Positions 27,876-36,633 of a stretch of 64,000 nt of DNA are shown here, piece by piece; position 1 is the stretch's first letter, and each line of letters begins with the position of its first letter. The stretch lies in assembly GCA_003156805.1 (NCBI GenBank), contig PMHV01000059.1, forward strand, positions 141,948 to 205,947. The letters run 5' to 3'. The notes below the pieces were generated by a model. That model worked only from the letters and a program-made list of their open reading frames with translations, was not told the origin of the DNA and ran no database searches. Made by a program: the position numbers and the translations under genes. Origin of the DNA: Acidobacteriaceae bacterium (GTDB lineage Bacteria > Acidobacteriota > Terriglobia > Terriglobales > Acidobacteriaceae).

Positions 27876-29873
27876 ATGTGCGGTATCGCCGGGCTGGCCA
27901 ATTGGGGAGATCGCGAAACGCTGAGCCGCATGACGCACGTGCAGGCGCATCGCGGTCCCGACGACTCCGGTCTGTGGGAGCGAAGGTTCCCTGACGGCTC
28001 TTATGTTGGGCTGGGCAGCCGCCGCCTCGCGATCCTTGACCTCTCATCCGGCGGGCACATGCCCATGTGCAATGAAGACCGCACGGTTTGGATTACTTAC
28101 AACGGCGAAATCTACAACTTCGCCGACCTCCGCCGCGAACTTCAGGGAAAAGGCCATCGCTTCACATCCGCTACCGACACCGAAGTGGTTCTCCACCTCT
28201 ACGAAGAGGAAGGCGCGGAGTGCGTGAAGCGCCTGAACGGAATGTTTGCGTTCTCCGTCTGCGATCTGCGCTCGGGCAAGCCCGTGTTGTTTCTGGCGCG
28301 CGATCATTTCGGCGTGAAGCCGCTGTACTACGCGCATCGCGGCCGGCGGCTGGCTTTCGCTTCGGAAGCGAAAGCATTGCTGCATGTGCAGGAAATTCAA
28401 GCTGAGCTCGACCTCGAATCGCTGCATCAGTATCTGACCTTTCTGTGGGTGCCCGATCCAAAAACCATGTTCCGCGGAATCTACAAATTACCTGCGGGAC
28501 ATTACGCGACATTTTGTGACGGCGAGTTGAAGATCGAGCAATACTGGGATCTGAGTTTTCCTCGCGCCGGTGTGCAATACCCGCGTTCCGAAGCCGATCT
28601 TGCCGACGAAGTCCGCGAGAGATTCCGGCGTTCGGTGACAGGGCAGATGGTGAGCGACGTGCCGATCGGCGCGTTTCTCAGCGCGGGCCTGGATTCTTCG
28701 AGCATCGTCGCCATGATGACGATGTGCGCGGCGGCGAAACAGCCTGTGCGAACCTACACGATTACTTTCCCGAAAAAATACCGCATCGGCGAAACCACGC
28801 TCGACGATCCGAATGTGCCGGCGCGTCTGGCGCGGAAACTGGGCTGCGAGAATCACCAAATTGTGGTTGAGCCGGATGTGGCCGGGTTATTGCCACGACT
28901 CACCTGGCACATGGATGAGCCCACAGCAGATCCTGCGATTATTCCGGCGTATCTGGTGTGCCGCGAAGCCCGCAAGCAGGCGACGGTGCTGCTCTCGGGC
29001 GTGGGCGGAGACGAGCTCTTTGCCGGATACCGCAAGTACTCCGCGCATTATTGGGCGCAGGCATATCAGAAAATGCCCGCGCCTCTGAGAACACTGGCGG
29101 AGGCGGGACTGGGCGCTCTGCCTGGACTGCGCGGTACGGTGCTGAAAGGAACAGTCCGGCTGGCCAAGAAGATGGCGCGCAGCGCGTCGTTGACTGCGGA
29201 AGACCGCTTCATTCGCAACTGTACCTATCTCGACGCCGGGCAGAAGATGGATTTGTATTCGCTTGAGATGCAAGACCAGCTGCGTAATTCTGACGCTTCG
29301 GTTCGTCATCGCGATTGCTTCGAAGCGGTGCGGGACGCTGACTTCCTGAACCAGATGCTTTATCTCGACAGCAAAATCTTCATGCCCAGCCTGAACCTGA
29401 CTTACAACGACAAAATGAGCATGGCCTCGTCGGTGGAAGTGCGTGTGCCGTTTCTCGACCGTGAACTGGCGGAGTTTGTGGCCTGGGATGTTCCGCCCCA
29501 TCTCAAACTGAAAGGATTCTTCCAGCCTACGACGAAACACATCTTGCGCAGGGCGATGCGAGACATTCTGCCGCGGGAGGTGTTGGAGCAGCCCAAGGCG
29601 GCCTTCGCGGCTCCGGTGGATTATTGGCTCGCGAACGATTTGCGGGAGATGGTGGACGATCAACTTTCTGAATCGAGCATCCGTAAACGTGGAGTGTTCC
29701 GCCCTGAAGCGGTGCGCAGATTTGTGGATGAACATCGGAGTGGGAAGCACGATTGGTCGATGCAGATCTGGCAGTTCCTGACTCTGGAGTTCTGGATGAG
29801 AATTTTTCTCGACGCCGGCGCCGAGCAGCGAGCAGAAGAATTCAATCCCGAGCGGGAGGCGGCGACAGCATGA
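27876..29873 (+). CDS. asnB: Asparagine synthetase (glutamine-hydrolysing)-like amidotransferase
   Basis: This 665-residue protein has an N-terminal class-II glutaminase with nucleophile Cys2 (M-C-G-I-A-G) and H-R-G-P-D-D-S-G. A C-terminal synthetase domain has the ATP-loop F-L-S-A-G-L-D-S-S-S. Family members in polysaccharide clusters are thought to amidate uronic acids or amino-acid substituents instead of making free asparagine. That role is likely here because the gene is translationally linked to polysaccharide genes: its stop overlaps the next ATG by the ATGA arrangement. An AGGGGAA site lies before the ATG. Confidence 0.9.
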   Translation: MCGIAGLANWGDRETLSRMTHVQAHRGPDDSGLWERRFPDGSYVGLGSRRLAILDLSSGGHMPMCNEDRTVWITYNGEIYNFADLRRELQGKGHRFTSATDTEVVLHLYEEEGAECVKRLNGMFAFSVCDLRSGKPVLFLARDHFGVKPLYYAHRGRRLAFASEAKALLHVQEIQAELDLESLHQYLTFLWVPDPKTMFRGIYKLPAGHYATFCDGELKIEQYWDLSFPRAGVQYPRSEADLADEVRERFRRSVTGQMVSDVPIGAFLSAGLDSSSIVAMMTMCAAAKQPVRTYTITFPKKYRIGETTLDDPNVPARLARKLGCENHQIVVEPDVAGLLPRLTWHMDEPTADPAIIPAYLVCREARKQATVLLSGVGGDELFAGYRKYSAHYWAQAYQKMPAPLRTLAEAGLGALPGLRGTVLKGTVRLAKKMARSASLTAEDRFIRNCTYLDAGQKMDLYSLEMQDQLRNSDASVRHRDCFEAVRDADFLNQMLYLDSKIFMPSLNLTYNDKMSMASSVEVRVPFLDRELAEFVAWDVPPHLKLKGFFQPTTKHILRRAMRDILPREVLEQPKAAFAAPVDYWLANDLREMVDDQLSESSIRKRGVFRPEAVRRFVDEHRSGKHDWSMQIWQFLTLEFWMRIFLDAGAEQRAEEFNPEREAATA

Positions 29874-31219
29874 GTTCCACCGGCTCGGGAAGGGCTTATT
29901 CTCCGATGACGAAATACGCGGCCGCTTCGGGCGCCGACGCAACTTCCCCTGTCGATGTCTCGGCCGCTGCCGGCGCCCATGGCCATTCCGGTGTGAAGGC
30001 AGGCCGCATCGCCAGAATTCTGGCGGAGTCGGCCGGGTTGCTGCGCGGCCCCCAGCGCTTGTTTCCTCTGATTCACAGCCTTGCGCACGACAAGATCCGA
30101 ATCACATTCGAACAGCGGCATCTTTATTCGTATACGAAGACGAAGCGGCCGACCGCGGAGGCGCTCGAATCTGTGGTCCGCTGGATTCTCGACGCGCAGA
30201 GACCCGACGGCGGCATCGCGGCCTATTACAGCCTGCTCACGGGACTTTCGGAATCGTATCCGGAGGTGACCGGCTACATCATTCCCACGCTCTACGATTT
30301 TGCGCGTGCGTCGGGCGAGCAATGCGCGCTATCTGCCGCACAACATGCCACGCGGTGGTTGCTGTCGCTGCAAATGGAGTCGGGGGCATTTCCCGGAGGA
30401 TTGCAGGGAAGCGATTCGCAACCTTCGGTGTTCAATACCGGCCAAATTCTGCAGGGGCTGGTCCGCGCATGCGCAGAAAGCGGAAGCGCAGACATTCGCA
30501 ACTCGGCTATAGCTGCGGGCAATTGGCTGGCTGACACGCAGCAGTCCGACGGATCGTGGTCGGGCGCAGGTGCTTACCAGGAATCGGCTCACACTTACTA
30601 CAGCATGGTGGCGTGGTCGTTGGCAGAGCTGGCGGAATGCGCGGCGGACGAGCGCTTCGGCTTGGCCGCGGAGAGAAATCTGGAGTGGGTCCTTTCATAT
30701 TTCAGGCCCAGCGGCTGGGTGGATGGCATCAACTTGCGCGGCCATCCGGATTATTTGCACTTCATCGCGTATGCGCTGCAGGGCGTGCTGGAGTGCGCCA
30801 TTCTGCGGCGGCGAAAAGACGCATTCGAGGCAGTGGAAAAGCCGGCGTGGGTGTTGCTGCGCAAGTTTGAGACGGGGAAACATCTGGCCGGTGCGTATGA
30901 ACAGGATTTTAAGGGCGGGCGCAAATTTTCTTGCGTTACTGGGAACGCGCAGATGTCTTGCGTGTGGCTGCGTTTGTTTGAGGTAACGCATGATCTGCGT
31001 TATCTGAATGCGGCGCTCAAGATGAACGAAACGCTGAAGCAATTGCTTCCCTCGCGGGGACGGAAGGGAATTGTGGGCGGAGTGAGCGGCTCTTATCCGG
31101 TGTGGGGAGCGTATCAGCCGCTGCGCTACATCAGCTGGGGAAACAAGTTCGTTGCCGATGCCCTGATGATGGAACAGCGCCTGAAGCGGGAGTTCGAGGG
31201 AGCCTCATGCGCGTCGTAA
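29870..31219 (+). CDS. Alpha/alpha-toroid (prenyltransferase/squalene-cyclase-like fold) protein of the polysaccharide operon
   Basis: This 449-residue protein of unknown activity has repeated Q-x-x-D-G-x-W/I-type segments (A-Q-R-P-D-G-G-I-A, Q-M-E-S-G-A-F-P-G-G, Q-Q-S-D-G-S-W-S-G) about 50-65 residues apart. These are the mark of alpha/alpha-barrel repeats seen in terpene cyclases, protein prenyltransferases and some glycan lyases. The cyclase D-x-D-D motif was not seen, so a terpene cyclase is unlikely. The start at 29870 overlaps the asnB stop (ATGA) and follows GGGAGG. Homologues typically sit beside heparinase-like genes, as here. It may bind or process a uronic-acid glycan; this is inference. 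Confidence 0.82.
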   Translation: MSSTGSGRAYSPMTKYAAASGADATSPVDVSAAAGAHGHSGVKAGRIARILAESAGLLRGPQRLFPLIHSLAHDKIRITFEQRHLYSYTKTKRPTAEALESVVRWILDAQRPDGGIAAYYSLLTGLSESYPEVTGYIIPTLYDFARASGEQCALSAAQHATRWLLSLQMESGAFPGGLQGSDSQPSVFNTGQILQGLVRACAESGSADIRNSAIAAGNWLADTQQSDGSWSGAGAYQESAHTYYSMVAWSLAELAECAADERFGLAAERNLEWVLSYFRPSGWVDGINLRGHPDYLHFIAYALQGVLECAILRRRKDAFEAVEKPAWVLLRKFETGKHLAGAYEQDFKGGRKFSCVTGNAQMSCVWLRLFEVTHDLRYLNAALKMNETLKQLLPSRGRKGIVGGVSGSYPVWGAYQPLRYISWGNKFVADALMMEQRLKREFEGASCAS

Positions 31220-32046
31220 TTCTCTGTCCGAGCGTGTACAGCGAAACCGCGTGCGCGATGGCGGTGCGGCTGGCGCAAGCGGGGTATATTCCCGCTGGCG
31301 CGTTGACGCTGCCTACGGCGGATCGCGGAACTCTGTTGCGCAAGCTGGGGCAATGGGGAGTGCGCGAGGTCGTTCGCTACGCGCGGGCCAAAATGATTTC
31401 GCGAGGGGGCAAAGCGCAGAGCCGACTGCGCAATCCCTACCTGGCGCCGCTGCTTTCGCGCAAGGGAAAAGCATTTCGCAATCTGCGGGAAGTTGCGGCA
31501 GCCGACGGCTTTCCGATCGTGACATGCAGCGACCAGAATTCGCGGAGATCTATTGCACAACTTAGAGCATGGTCGCCCGACCTGGTGGTGTTCGCCGGGG
31601 GCAGCATTTTGCGAAAGCCTTTGCTGGCTGTGCCGCGGATGGGCGCGATCAACGTGCATCTAGCCCTGCTGCCCGAGATACGCGGAATGAACTCTCCGGA
31701 ATGGTCTTTGCTAAAAGATATTCCGAGCGGCGTTACGATCCATTATATGGATGCCGGCATCGACACCGGGCCGATTCTGCGGCGGTGTGAATTTGCCGAC
31801 GGCCTGCACTGTCAATCGCTGGAAGATTTGCGGAACCGGCTTATCGCGTTCGGTATTGAGAAAGCCGCAGAGGTGGTTGCGGCGCTTGACCAGGGAAGTG
31901 TTTCAGCAACGCCGCAGCCAGAGATCGACTCCGAGATCGGCAAGGACAATCAATTTTTCGTCATGCATGAATGGCTGCAGGCGCGGGCTGCCGAAAAGCT
32001 CATGCAGCGCAGCTTTGCGGCTGCGGCAGGAAAATCCGATGGGTAA
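31207..32046 (+). CDS. Formyltransferase family protein
   Basis: This 279-residue protein has the formyl-transferase core: I-N-V-H-L-A-L-L-P-E-I-R-G (Asn-x-His active site) and H-Y-M-D-A-G-I-D-T-G-P-I (the catalytic Asp), as in methionyl-tRNA and sugar-amine formyltransferases using N10-formyltetrahydrofolate. It lacks the C-terminal tRNA-binding domain. In this operon an N-formylated amino sugar is the likely product, as known for UDP-4-amino-sugar and dTDP-amino-sugar formyltransferases. The start at 31207 overlaps the previous gene by 13 bp and follows gaggga. No amino-sugar aminotransferase is present in the window, so the substrate must be supplied elsewhere. Confidence 0.88.
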   Translation: MRVVILCPSVYSETACAMAVRLAQAGYIPAGALTLPTADRGTLLRKLGQWGVREVVRYARAKMISRGGKAQSRLRNPYLAPLLSRKGKAFRNLREVAAADGFPIVTCSDQNSRRSIAQLRAWSPDLVVFAGGSILRKPLLAVPRMGAINVHLALLPEIRGMNSPEWSLLKDIPSGVTIHYMDAGIDTGPILRRCEFADGLHCQSLEDLRNRLIAFGIEKAAEVVAALDQGSVSATPQPEIDSEIGKDNQFFVMHEWLQARAAEKLMQRSFAAAAGKSDG

Positions 32047-34273
32047 GCTCGCGACCATCCTGCAGGTGGGGCGCACGTTTGGTGTGCGCGACGGCGCGCT
32101 GCGCCTGGGATATGAGTTGCAGCGGGGCAGCGGCGTGATGTCGCGCCGCATGAGGTCGGTGGAGGGCTGGAGTTCCTGGGAACTGAATCGTATAGCTCCG
32201 GGATTTAGCGGAGAAGATCTGCTTGCCGCTCGCCGCGATGGAACGCGTCCGTTTTTCTTTGCCGACGCGCCGGCCCTTGGGAAAGGCATCCGAGAAATTG
32301 TGTGCGCGGACGGAGAGCGCAGCATTATCGAAGAGGCGAAAAACATTCTTGCAGGCAGTTTGCCGTTTTTTGGAAGGCTGTGGTTTGCCTGCGGTTTTCC
32401 GCCGCAATGGTTGCGCAATCCGGCCACGGGGCAGCAGGTTTCACAGCAACGTCCGTGGACCACGATGCGTTTTGCCTCGCCTGCTTATGGCGACCTGAAA
32501 TTTATCCTGGAGCCGTCGAGATTCTTGTTTGTTTATCCCTTGGTTCGCGCCTACGCTCTCAGCGGCGACGAACAATACGCTGAAGCTTTTTGGATCGCGA
32601 TTGAAGACTGGGCGCGAAACAGTCCGCCGATGGCCGGGCCGCTGTGGATATGCGGCCAGGAGTGCTCGTTGCGGATTCTGGCGTGGTCGTTCGGTTTGTA
32701 TGCATTCATCCACGCGGCCGCTACTTCGGCCGAAAGAGTGGCTCTGCTGACGCGCATGATTGCAGCACACGTTTGGCGGATTCGAACAACTTTAAGCTAT
32801 GCCCGCTCGCAGCGCAGCAATCACCTGGTGAGTGAGGCCGCCGGACTTTGGACCGCGGGCACGCTCTATCCTGAGTTGAAAGGCGCATGCGCGTGGCAGA
32901 ATCTTGGCGCGCGGCTTTTGCGCGAGGCGGTTCTTGATCAGATTACGCCGCAGGGCGCGCCGCAGCAGCACTCCTTCAACTATCAGCGAATGGTGCTGCA
33001 TTTAGTGTTGTGGACGCTGCGGCTGGCCGAGATTCATCGCGCCGCGCTCGACCAAGACATCAGTGCCCGCGCGCACGCGGCTCTCGATTTCATGCGCGCT
33101 TGCGTGGATCCGGTGAGCGGGCACGCGCCGAAATATGGCTCCGACGATGGCAGTTTGATTTTGCCGCTTACGCTTTGCGATTACGGCGATTATCGTCCGC
33201 TGCTGCAATTGGGCGCCGCAGTGCTCGGTCGCCCGGACTTGCCGCCGGGCCCTTGGGATGAGGCTGCGCTCTGGTTGTGCGGCGATCTTGGTCAAGTCCC
33301 GCAAGCCAGTAAGAAAAATGAAACGCCGCGAGTTTCTGCATCGACATCCGTCGAAACGGGCTACCATCGCCTGGGTGATGAAAACTCGTGGGCGCTGATT
33401 CGCGCGGGCCGATACGCTCGCCGTCCCGTGCAGGCGGATCAGTTGCACGTCGACTTGTGGTGGCGCGGCTTCAATGTGGCCCGCGATGCGGGGACGTATC
33501 TCTACAACGGCGAGCCGCCATGGAATAACGGATTTTCGCGCACCCTGGTTCACAACACAATCACAGTGGATGGTCGCGACCAGATGCGGCGCGCCGGCCG
33601 GTTTCTCTGGGTTGACTGGGCGCAAGCGTCCGGCGAGTCGTACTCTTCGGCGAAAGGCATTTGCGCAGACCGTTTCGAGGGCGAGCACGACGGCTATCGG
33701 CGTTTCGGCGTGCGGCATCGGCGAATGGTGCAGTGGCTGGAGGACGCCGGCTGGGTCATCGTGGACGATGTGCTGGGCAATGATGTGCTCGCAGACGATG
33801 AACTCGGCGCGGGTGAGCACGAGGTGCGTTTACACTGGCTGGCTGCCGATTTGCCGTTCGAAGTTTCTCATTCACCGTTTCAAGTCGTGTTCGCCGCGAC
33901 GGACGCGGACTTCCGCTGGAGTTTCTTCGCCAGCGCGCCCGGAAATGCGGCGGTGATTCGAGCGGGAGAGAGTTCTAGTCCGGAAGTCGCGGGCGCCGAC
34001 GCGAAGTTGTTGGGCTGGGAGTCGCCCACCTATGGCGAGCTTCGGCCAGCAGTTTCGCTGGTCTATCAGATTCGTGCGCCGTTGCCGGTTCGCCTGGTCA
34101 GCGTGATTCTTGCGAACGAGGAATGCCGGGTCGAGATCGAAGAAAAAAAGCCGGAAGAGAAAGAATTGATCGTTCGACGCCGTGAGTCCGAAATTTATCG
34201 GGTTAATTTTGCCGCGGACAGTCGCTATCGTGCAACACCCGGCGGACGGAAAGCCACGGTGCGACAAGGATGA
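32039..34273 (+). CDS. Heparinase II/III-like polysaccharide lyase
   Basis: This 744-residue protein has an N-terminal alpha/alpha toroid (about 80-400; S-Q-R-S-N-H-L-V-S-E-A) and a C-terminal beta-sheet Hepar_II_III domain (about 440-720) with H-V-D-L-W-W-R-G and H-N-T-I-T-V-D-G-R-D-Q. Members cleave uronic-acid polysaccharides by beta-elimination and are common in exopolysaccharide loci, where they may degrade misrouted polymer. No signal peptide is evident. The start overlaps the previous gene by 8 bp. Residues about 575-590 (33764-33808) form a 15-bp-period repeat (D-D-V-L-G / N-D-V-L-A / D-D-E-L-G) in what should be a loop. The stop overlaps the next start (ATGA). Confidence 0.9.
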   Translation: MGKLATILQVGRTFGVRDGALRLGYELQRGSGVMSRRMRSVEGWSSWELNRIAPGFSGEDLLAARRDGTRPFFFADAPALGKGIREIVCADGERSIIEEAKNILAGSLPFFGRLWFACGFPPQWLRNPATGQQVSQQRPWTTMRFASPAYGDLKFILEPSRFLFVYPLVRAYALSGDEQYAEAFWIAIEDWARNSPPMAGPLWICGQECSLRILAWSFGLYAFIHAAATSAERVALLTRMIAAHVWRIRTTLSYARSQRSNHLVSEAAGLWTAGTLYPELKGACAWQNLGARLLREAVLDQITPQGAPQQHSFNYQRMVLHLVLWTLRLAEIHRAALDQDISARAHAALDFMRACVDPVSGHAPKYGSDDGSLILPLTLCDYGDYRPLLQLGAAVLGRPDLPPGPWDEAALWLCGDLGQVPQASKKNETPRVSASTSVETGYHRLGDENSWALIRAGRYARRPVQADQLHVDLWWRGFNVARDAGTYLYNGEPPWNNGFSRTLVHNTITVDGRDQMRRAGRFLWVDWAQASGESYSSAKGICADRFEGEHDGYRRFGVRHRRMVQWLEDAGWVIVDDVLGNDVLADDELGAGEHEVRLHWLAADLPFEVSHSPFQVVFAATDADFRWSFFASAPGNAAVIRAGESSSPEVAGADAKLLGWESPTYGELRPAVSLVYQIRAPLPVRLVSVILANEECRVEIEEKKPEEKELIVRRRESEIYRVNFAADSRYRATPGGRKATVRQG
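33764..33808 (+). repeat. 15-bp-period in-frame array (3 units) in the heparinase-like gene
   Basis: Units gacgatgtgctgggc, aatgatgtgctcgca and gacgatgaactcggc follow each other without spacing. They encode an acidic pentapeptide repeat in the Hepar_II_III domain region. Confidence 0.7.
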
Positions 34274-36615
34274 AGCAGGTTCTGCAGGACGCTCGCACGG
34301 GCGAGATCGAAGTCGCCGAAGTTCCCTCGCCAAGATTGCTGGCGGGATGCGTTTTAGTGCGCACGGCCGCGTCTCTGGTTTCCGCGGGCACGGAGCGCGC
34401 GTCTTCCGAGTTTGCGCGGAAGAATCTGTTGCAAAAAGCAAAAGTGCGGCCCGACCTGGTCCGCGAGGTTCTCAACAAGATCAGCCGCGACGGTTTGCTG
34501 GCAACGATGTCAGCGGTTCGCACGCGTCTCGATCAGCCCGGCGTTTTGGGATACAGCAGCGCCGGAACGGTGGTCGCGGTGGGCGAGGGAATCGCCGATA
34601 TTCAGGTGGGCGATCGAGTGTCGTGCGCCGGCACCGGCCATGCCGTACATGCGGAATTCGCCTGTGTTCCGCGCCTGCTGGCCGCGCGCATTCCGGCGGA
34701 CTCGGTCAGTTTTGACGAAGCCGCATTTGCCACCGTTGGGGCCGTGGCGCTGCACGGCGTGCGCACCGCGGACGTCAAATTGGGCGACGTGGTTGCCGTG
34801 ATCGGCCTGGGTTTGCTGGGTCAGTTGACGGTGCAGATTCTGAAGGCGGCTGGCTGTTGCGTGCTGGGCATGGACATTTCAGCCGAGCGCGCGCAGCTTG
34901 CGGCGCGCCTGGGCGCAGATGCTGTGAGCAGCTCAGCCTCTGGCTTTCTCGATTTATGCATGAGTCATTCTGCCGGGCATGGAGCTGACGCAGTCCTCAT
35001 CACGGCGCAAACGGCCAATAACGATCCCGTGAATCTTGCCGCGGAAGTCGCTCGCGATCGCGCCGTGGTGGCTGCTGTGGGAACGATCGGCATGGATCTG
35101 CCGCGAAGATTCTTCTACCAGAAAGAACTAGACTTCCGCGTGTCCCGCTCCTATGGCCCCGGCCGTTATGATTCGGCCTACGAGCAGAAGGGAATTGATT
35201 ATCCCATTGGCTATGTGCGCTGGACTGAAACGCGCAACATGGCAGCCTTTCTGAAGCTTCTCGCCGATCGCAAGCTCGATCTTCTTTCTCTGGTGACACA
35301 TCGTTTTCCCGTCGATCGATCGCCCTCCGCATATGACCTGATCGCCGGCAACGGCCATGAAGCGTTTCTCGGAGTGTTGATTACTTATCCGCAGCCAGCC
35401 GAACCAGCCCGAGCCGAACCAGCCCGAGCCGAACCAGCCCAGACCGAGCAATCCCAAGCCGGGCAAACTCAGGCCGGGCACGTTCATGGCGAAGAAGCCC
35501 GGCGACTAACCACGACAGGCTCTAACCTTGCCGGTATTGATGTCGTCGGCGCAGCGACGAATTCGATTCGCATCGGTTTGCTCGGTGCAGGAAGCTTCGC
35601 CGTGGGCACGCTTCTCCCTGTGATCAAACAGCTTGGCGGTGTAGAGATGCGGACGGTCTGCGCCGCAAACGGCTCCCATGCGCGTCATGCAGCCTTAAAG
35701 TTCGGATTTCGTTCGCGCACCACCGATGAAGAAGAGATTTTTCGCGATTCCTCCGTGAACACGGTCGTGATTGCGACGCGGCATCATTTGCACGCTGCGC
35801 AGGTGATTGCCGCCATCCGTGCCGGCAAGCATGTGTACTGCGAAAAGCCGTTGTGCCTCAACGAATCGGAGTTGAGCAGGATTGCCGCCGCTCTCCATCC
35901 CCGAGTTGCGCTCGATCACCCGACTCGCACCCGGCGTCTTCTCATGGTCGGTTTCAATCGCCGCTTCGCTCCGCTGGCAGTGCGGATGAAAAGTTTCTTG
36001 AGCGAAGCCAACGAGCCGTTGGCGCTGCACTATCGCGTGAACGCTGGCTGGCTTCCAGCCGATCACTGGCTCAACGATCCCGAGCAGGGCGGAGGACGCA
36101 TCCTCGGCGAGGTTTGCCACTTTGTGGACTTCCTGACCTTCCTGACAGGATCGTCGCCAGTTGAAGTGCAAACTCGCAGCCTGGCCAATCCGGGGAAATA
36201 TAGCAACGACAACGTGATGTGCTCGCTGCGCTTTGCCGACGGTTCGCAAGGCACAATCAGCTACCTGGCGAACGGCGATAAATCTTATTCGAAAGAACGA
36301 GTCGAAGTTTTCGGCGGCGGCGGCATTGCCGTGCTGGAAGATTTTCGCCGGCTCGAACTCGTTCGCCATGGGAAGAAGCGCACACTCCGATCGCACTTCC
36401 GCCCCGACAAGGGTCATCGCCGCGAATGGCAGGCGTTCGTCGCTGCGATCCAGACCGGAGCAGAGTCGCCCATTCCATTCCGCGAAATTGTCACTACCAT
36501 GTTGGCGACGTTTGCCTTGCAAGAGTCACGATGCTTGGGGCAGCCGGTTACAGTTCGAGCACGCCAGGCAGATGAGCGTTCTTCGGGAATCACAGATTTT
36601 GATCGCGCTTCCTGA
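34270..36615 (+). CDS. Two-domain oxidoreductase: zinc-type alcohol dehydrogenase + Gfo/Idh/MocA
   Basis: This 781-residue fusion has an N-terminal medium-chain dehydrogenase (about 1-370; G-Y-S-S-A-G-T-V-V-A-V-G, V-A-V-I-G-L-G-L-L-G-Q-L) and a C-terminal Gfo/Idh/MocA dehydrogenase (about 420-770; R-I-G-L-L-G-A-G-S-F and H-V-Y-C-E-K-P-L). This fusion recurs in bacterial polysaccharide clusters. It probably oxidises or epimerises a nucleotide sugar, but its substrate is unknown. The two domains are joined by a linker of six 15-bp units (35398-35487; A-E-P-A-R type). The start overlaps the heparinase stop (ATGA) and the next gene begins 18 bp later. Confidence 0.9.
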   Translation: MKQVLQDARTGEIEVAEVPSPRLLAGCVLVRTAASLVSAGTERASSEFARKNLLQKAKVRPDLVREVLNKISRDGLLATMSAVRTRLDQPGVLGYSSAGTVVAVGEGIADIQVGDRVSCAGTGHAVHAEFACVPRLLAARIPADSVSFDEAAFATVGAVALHGVRTADVKLGDVVAVIGLGLLGQLTVQILKAAGCCVLGMDISAERAQLAARLGADAVSSSASGFLDLCMSHSAGHGADAVLITAQTANNDPVNLAAEVARDRAVVAAVGTIGMDLPRRFFYQKELDFRVSRSYGPGRYDSAYEQKGIDYPIGYVRWTETRNMAAFLKLLADRKLDLLSLVTHRFPVDRSPSAYDLIAGNGHEAFLGVLITYPQPAEPARAEPARAEPAQTEQSQAGQTQAGHVHGEEARRLTTTGSNLAGIDVVGAATNSIRIGLLGAGSFAVGTLLPVIKQLGGVEMRTVCAANGSHARHAALKFGFRSRTTDEEEIFRDSSVNTVVIATRHHLHAAQVIAAIRAGKHVYCEKPLCLNESELSRIAAALHPRVALDHPTRTRRLLMVGFNRRFAPLAVRMKSFLSEANEPLALHYRVNAGWLPADHWLNDPEQGGGRILGEVCHFVDFLTFLTGSSPVEVQTRSLANPGKYSNDNVMCSLRFADGSQGTISYLANGDKSYSKERVEVFGGGGIAVLEDFRRLELVRHGKKRTLRSHFRPDKGHRREWQAFVAAIQTGAESPIPFREIVTTMLATFALQESRCLGQPVTVRARQADERSSGITDFDRAS
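35398..35487 (+). repeat. 15-bp-period in-frame array (6 units) in the oxidoreductase linker
   Basis: Units run gccgaaccagcccga twice, gccgaaccagcccag, accgagcaatcccaa, gccgggcaaactcag, gccgggcacgttcat. Identity decays along the array, from identical to loosely related. It encodes the interdomain linker. Confidence 0.88.
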
Positions 36616-36633
36616 CCAGCGATTCGCTTTCTC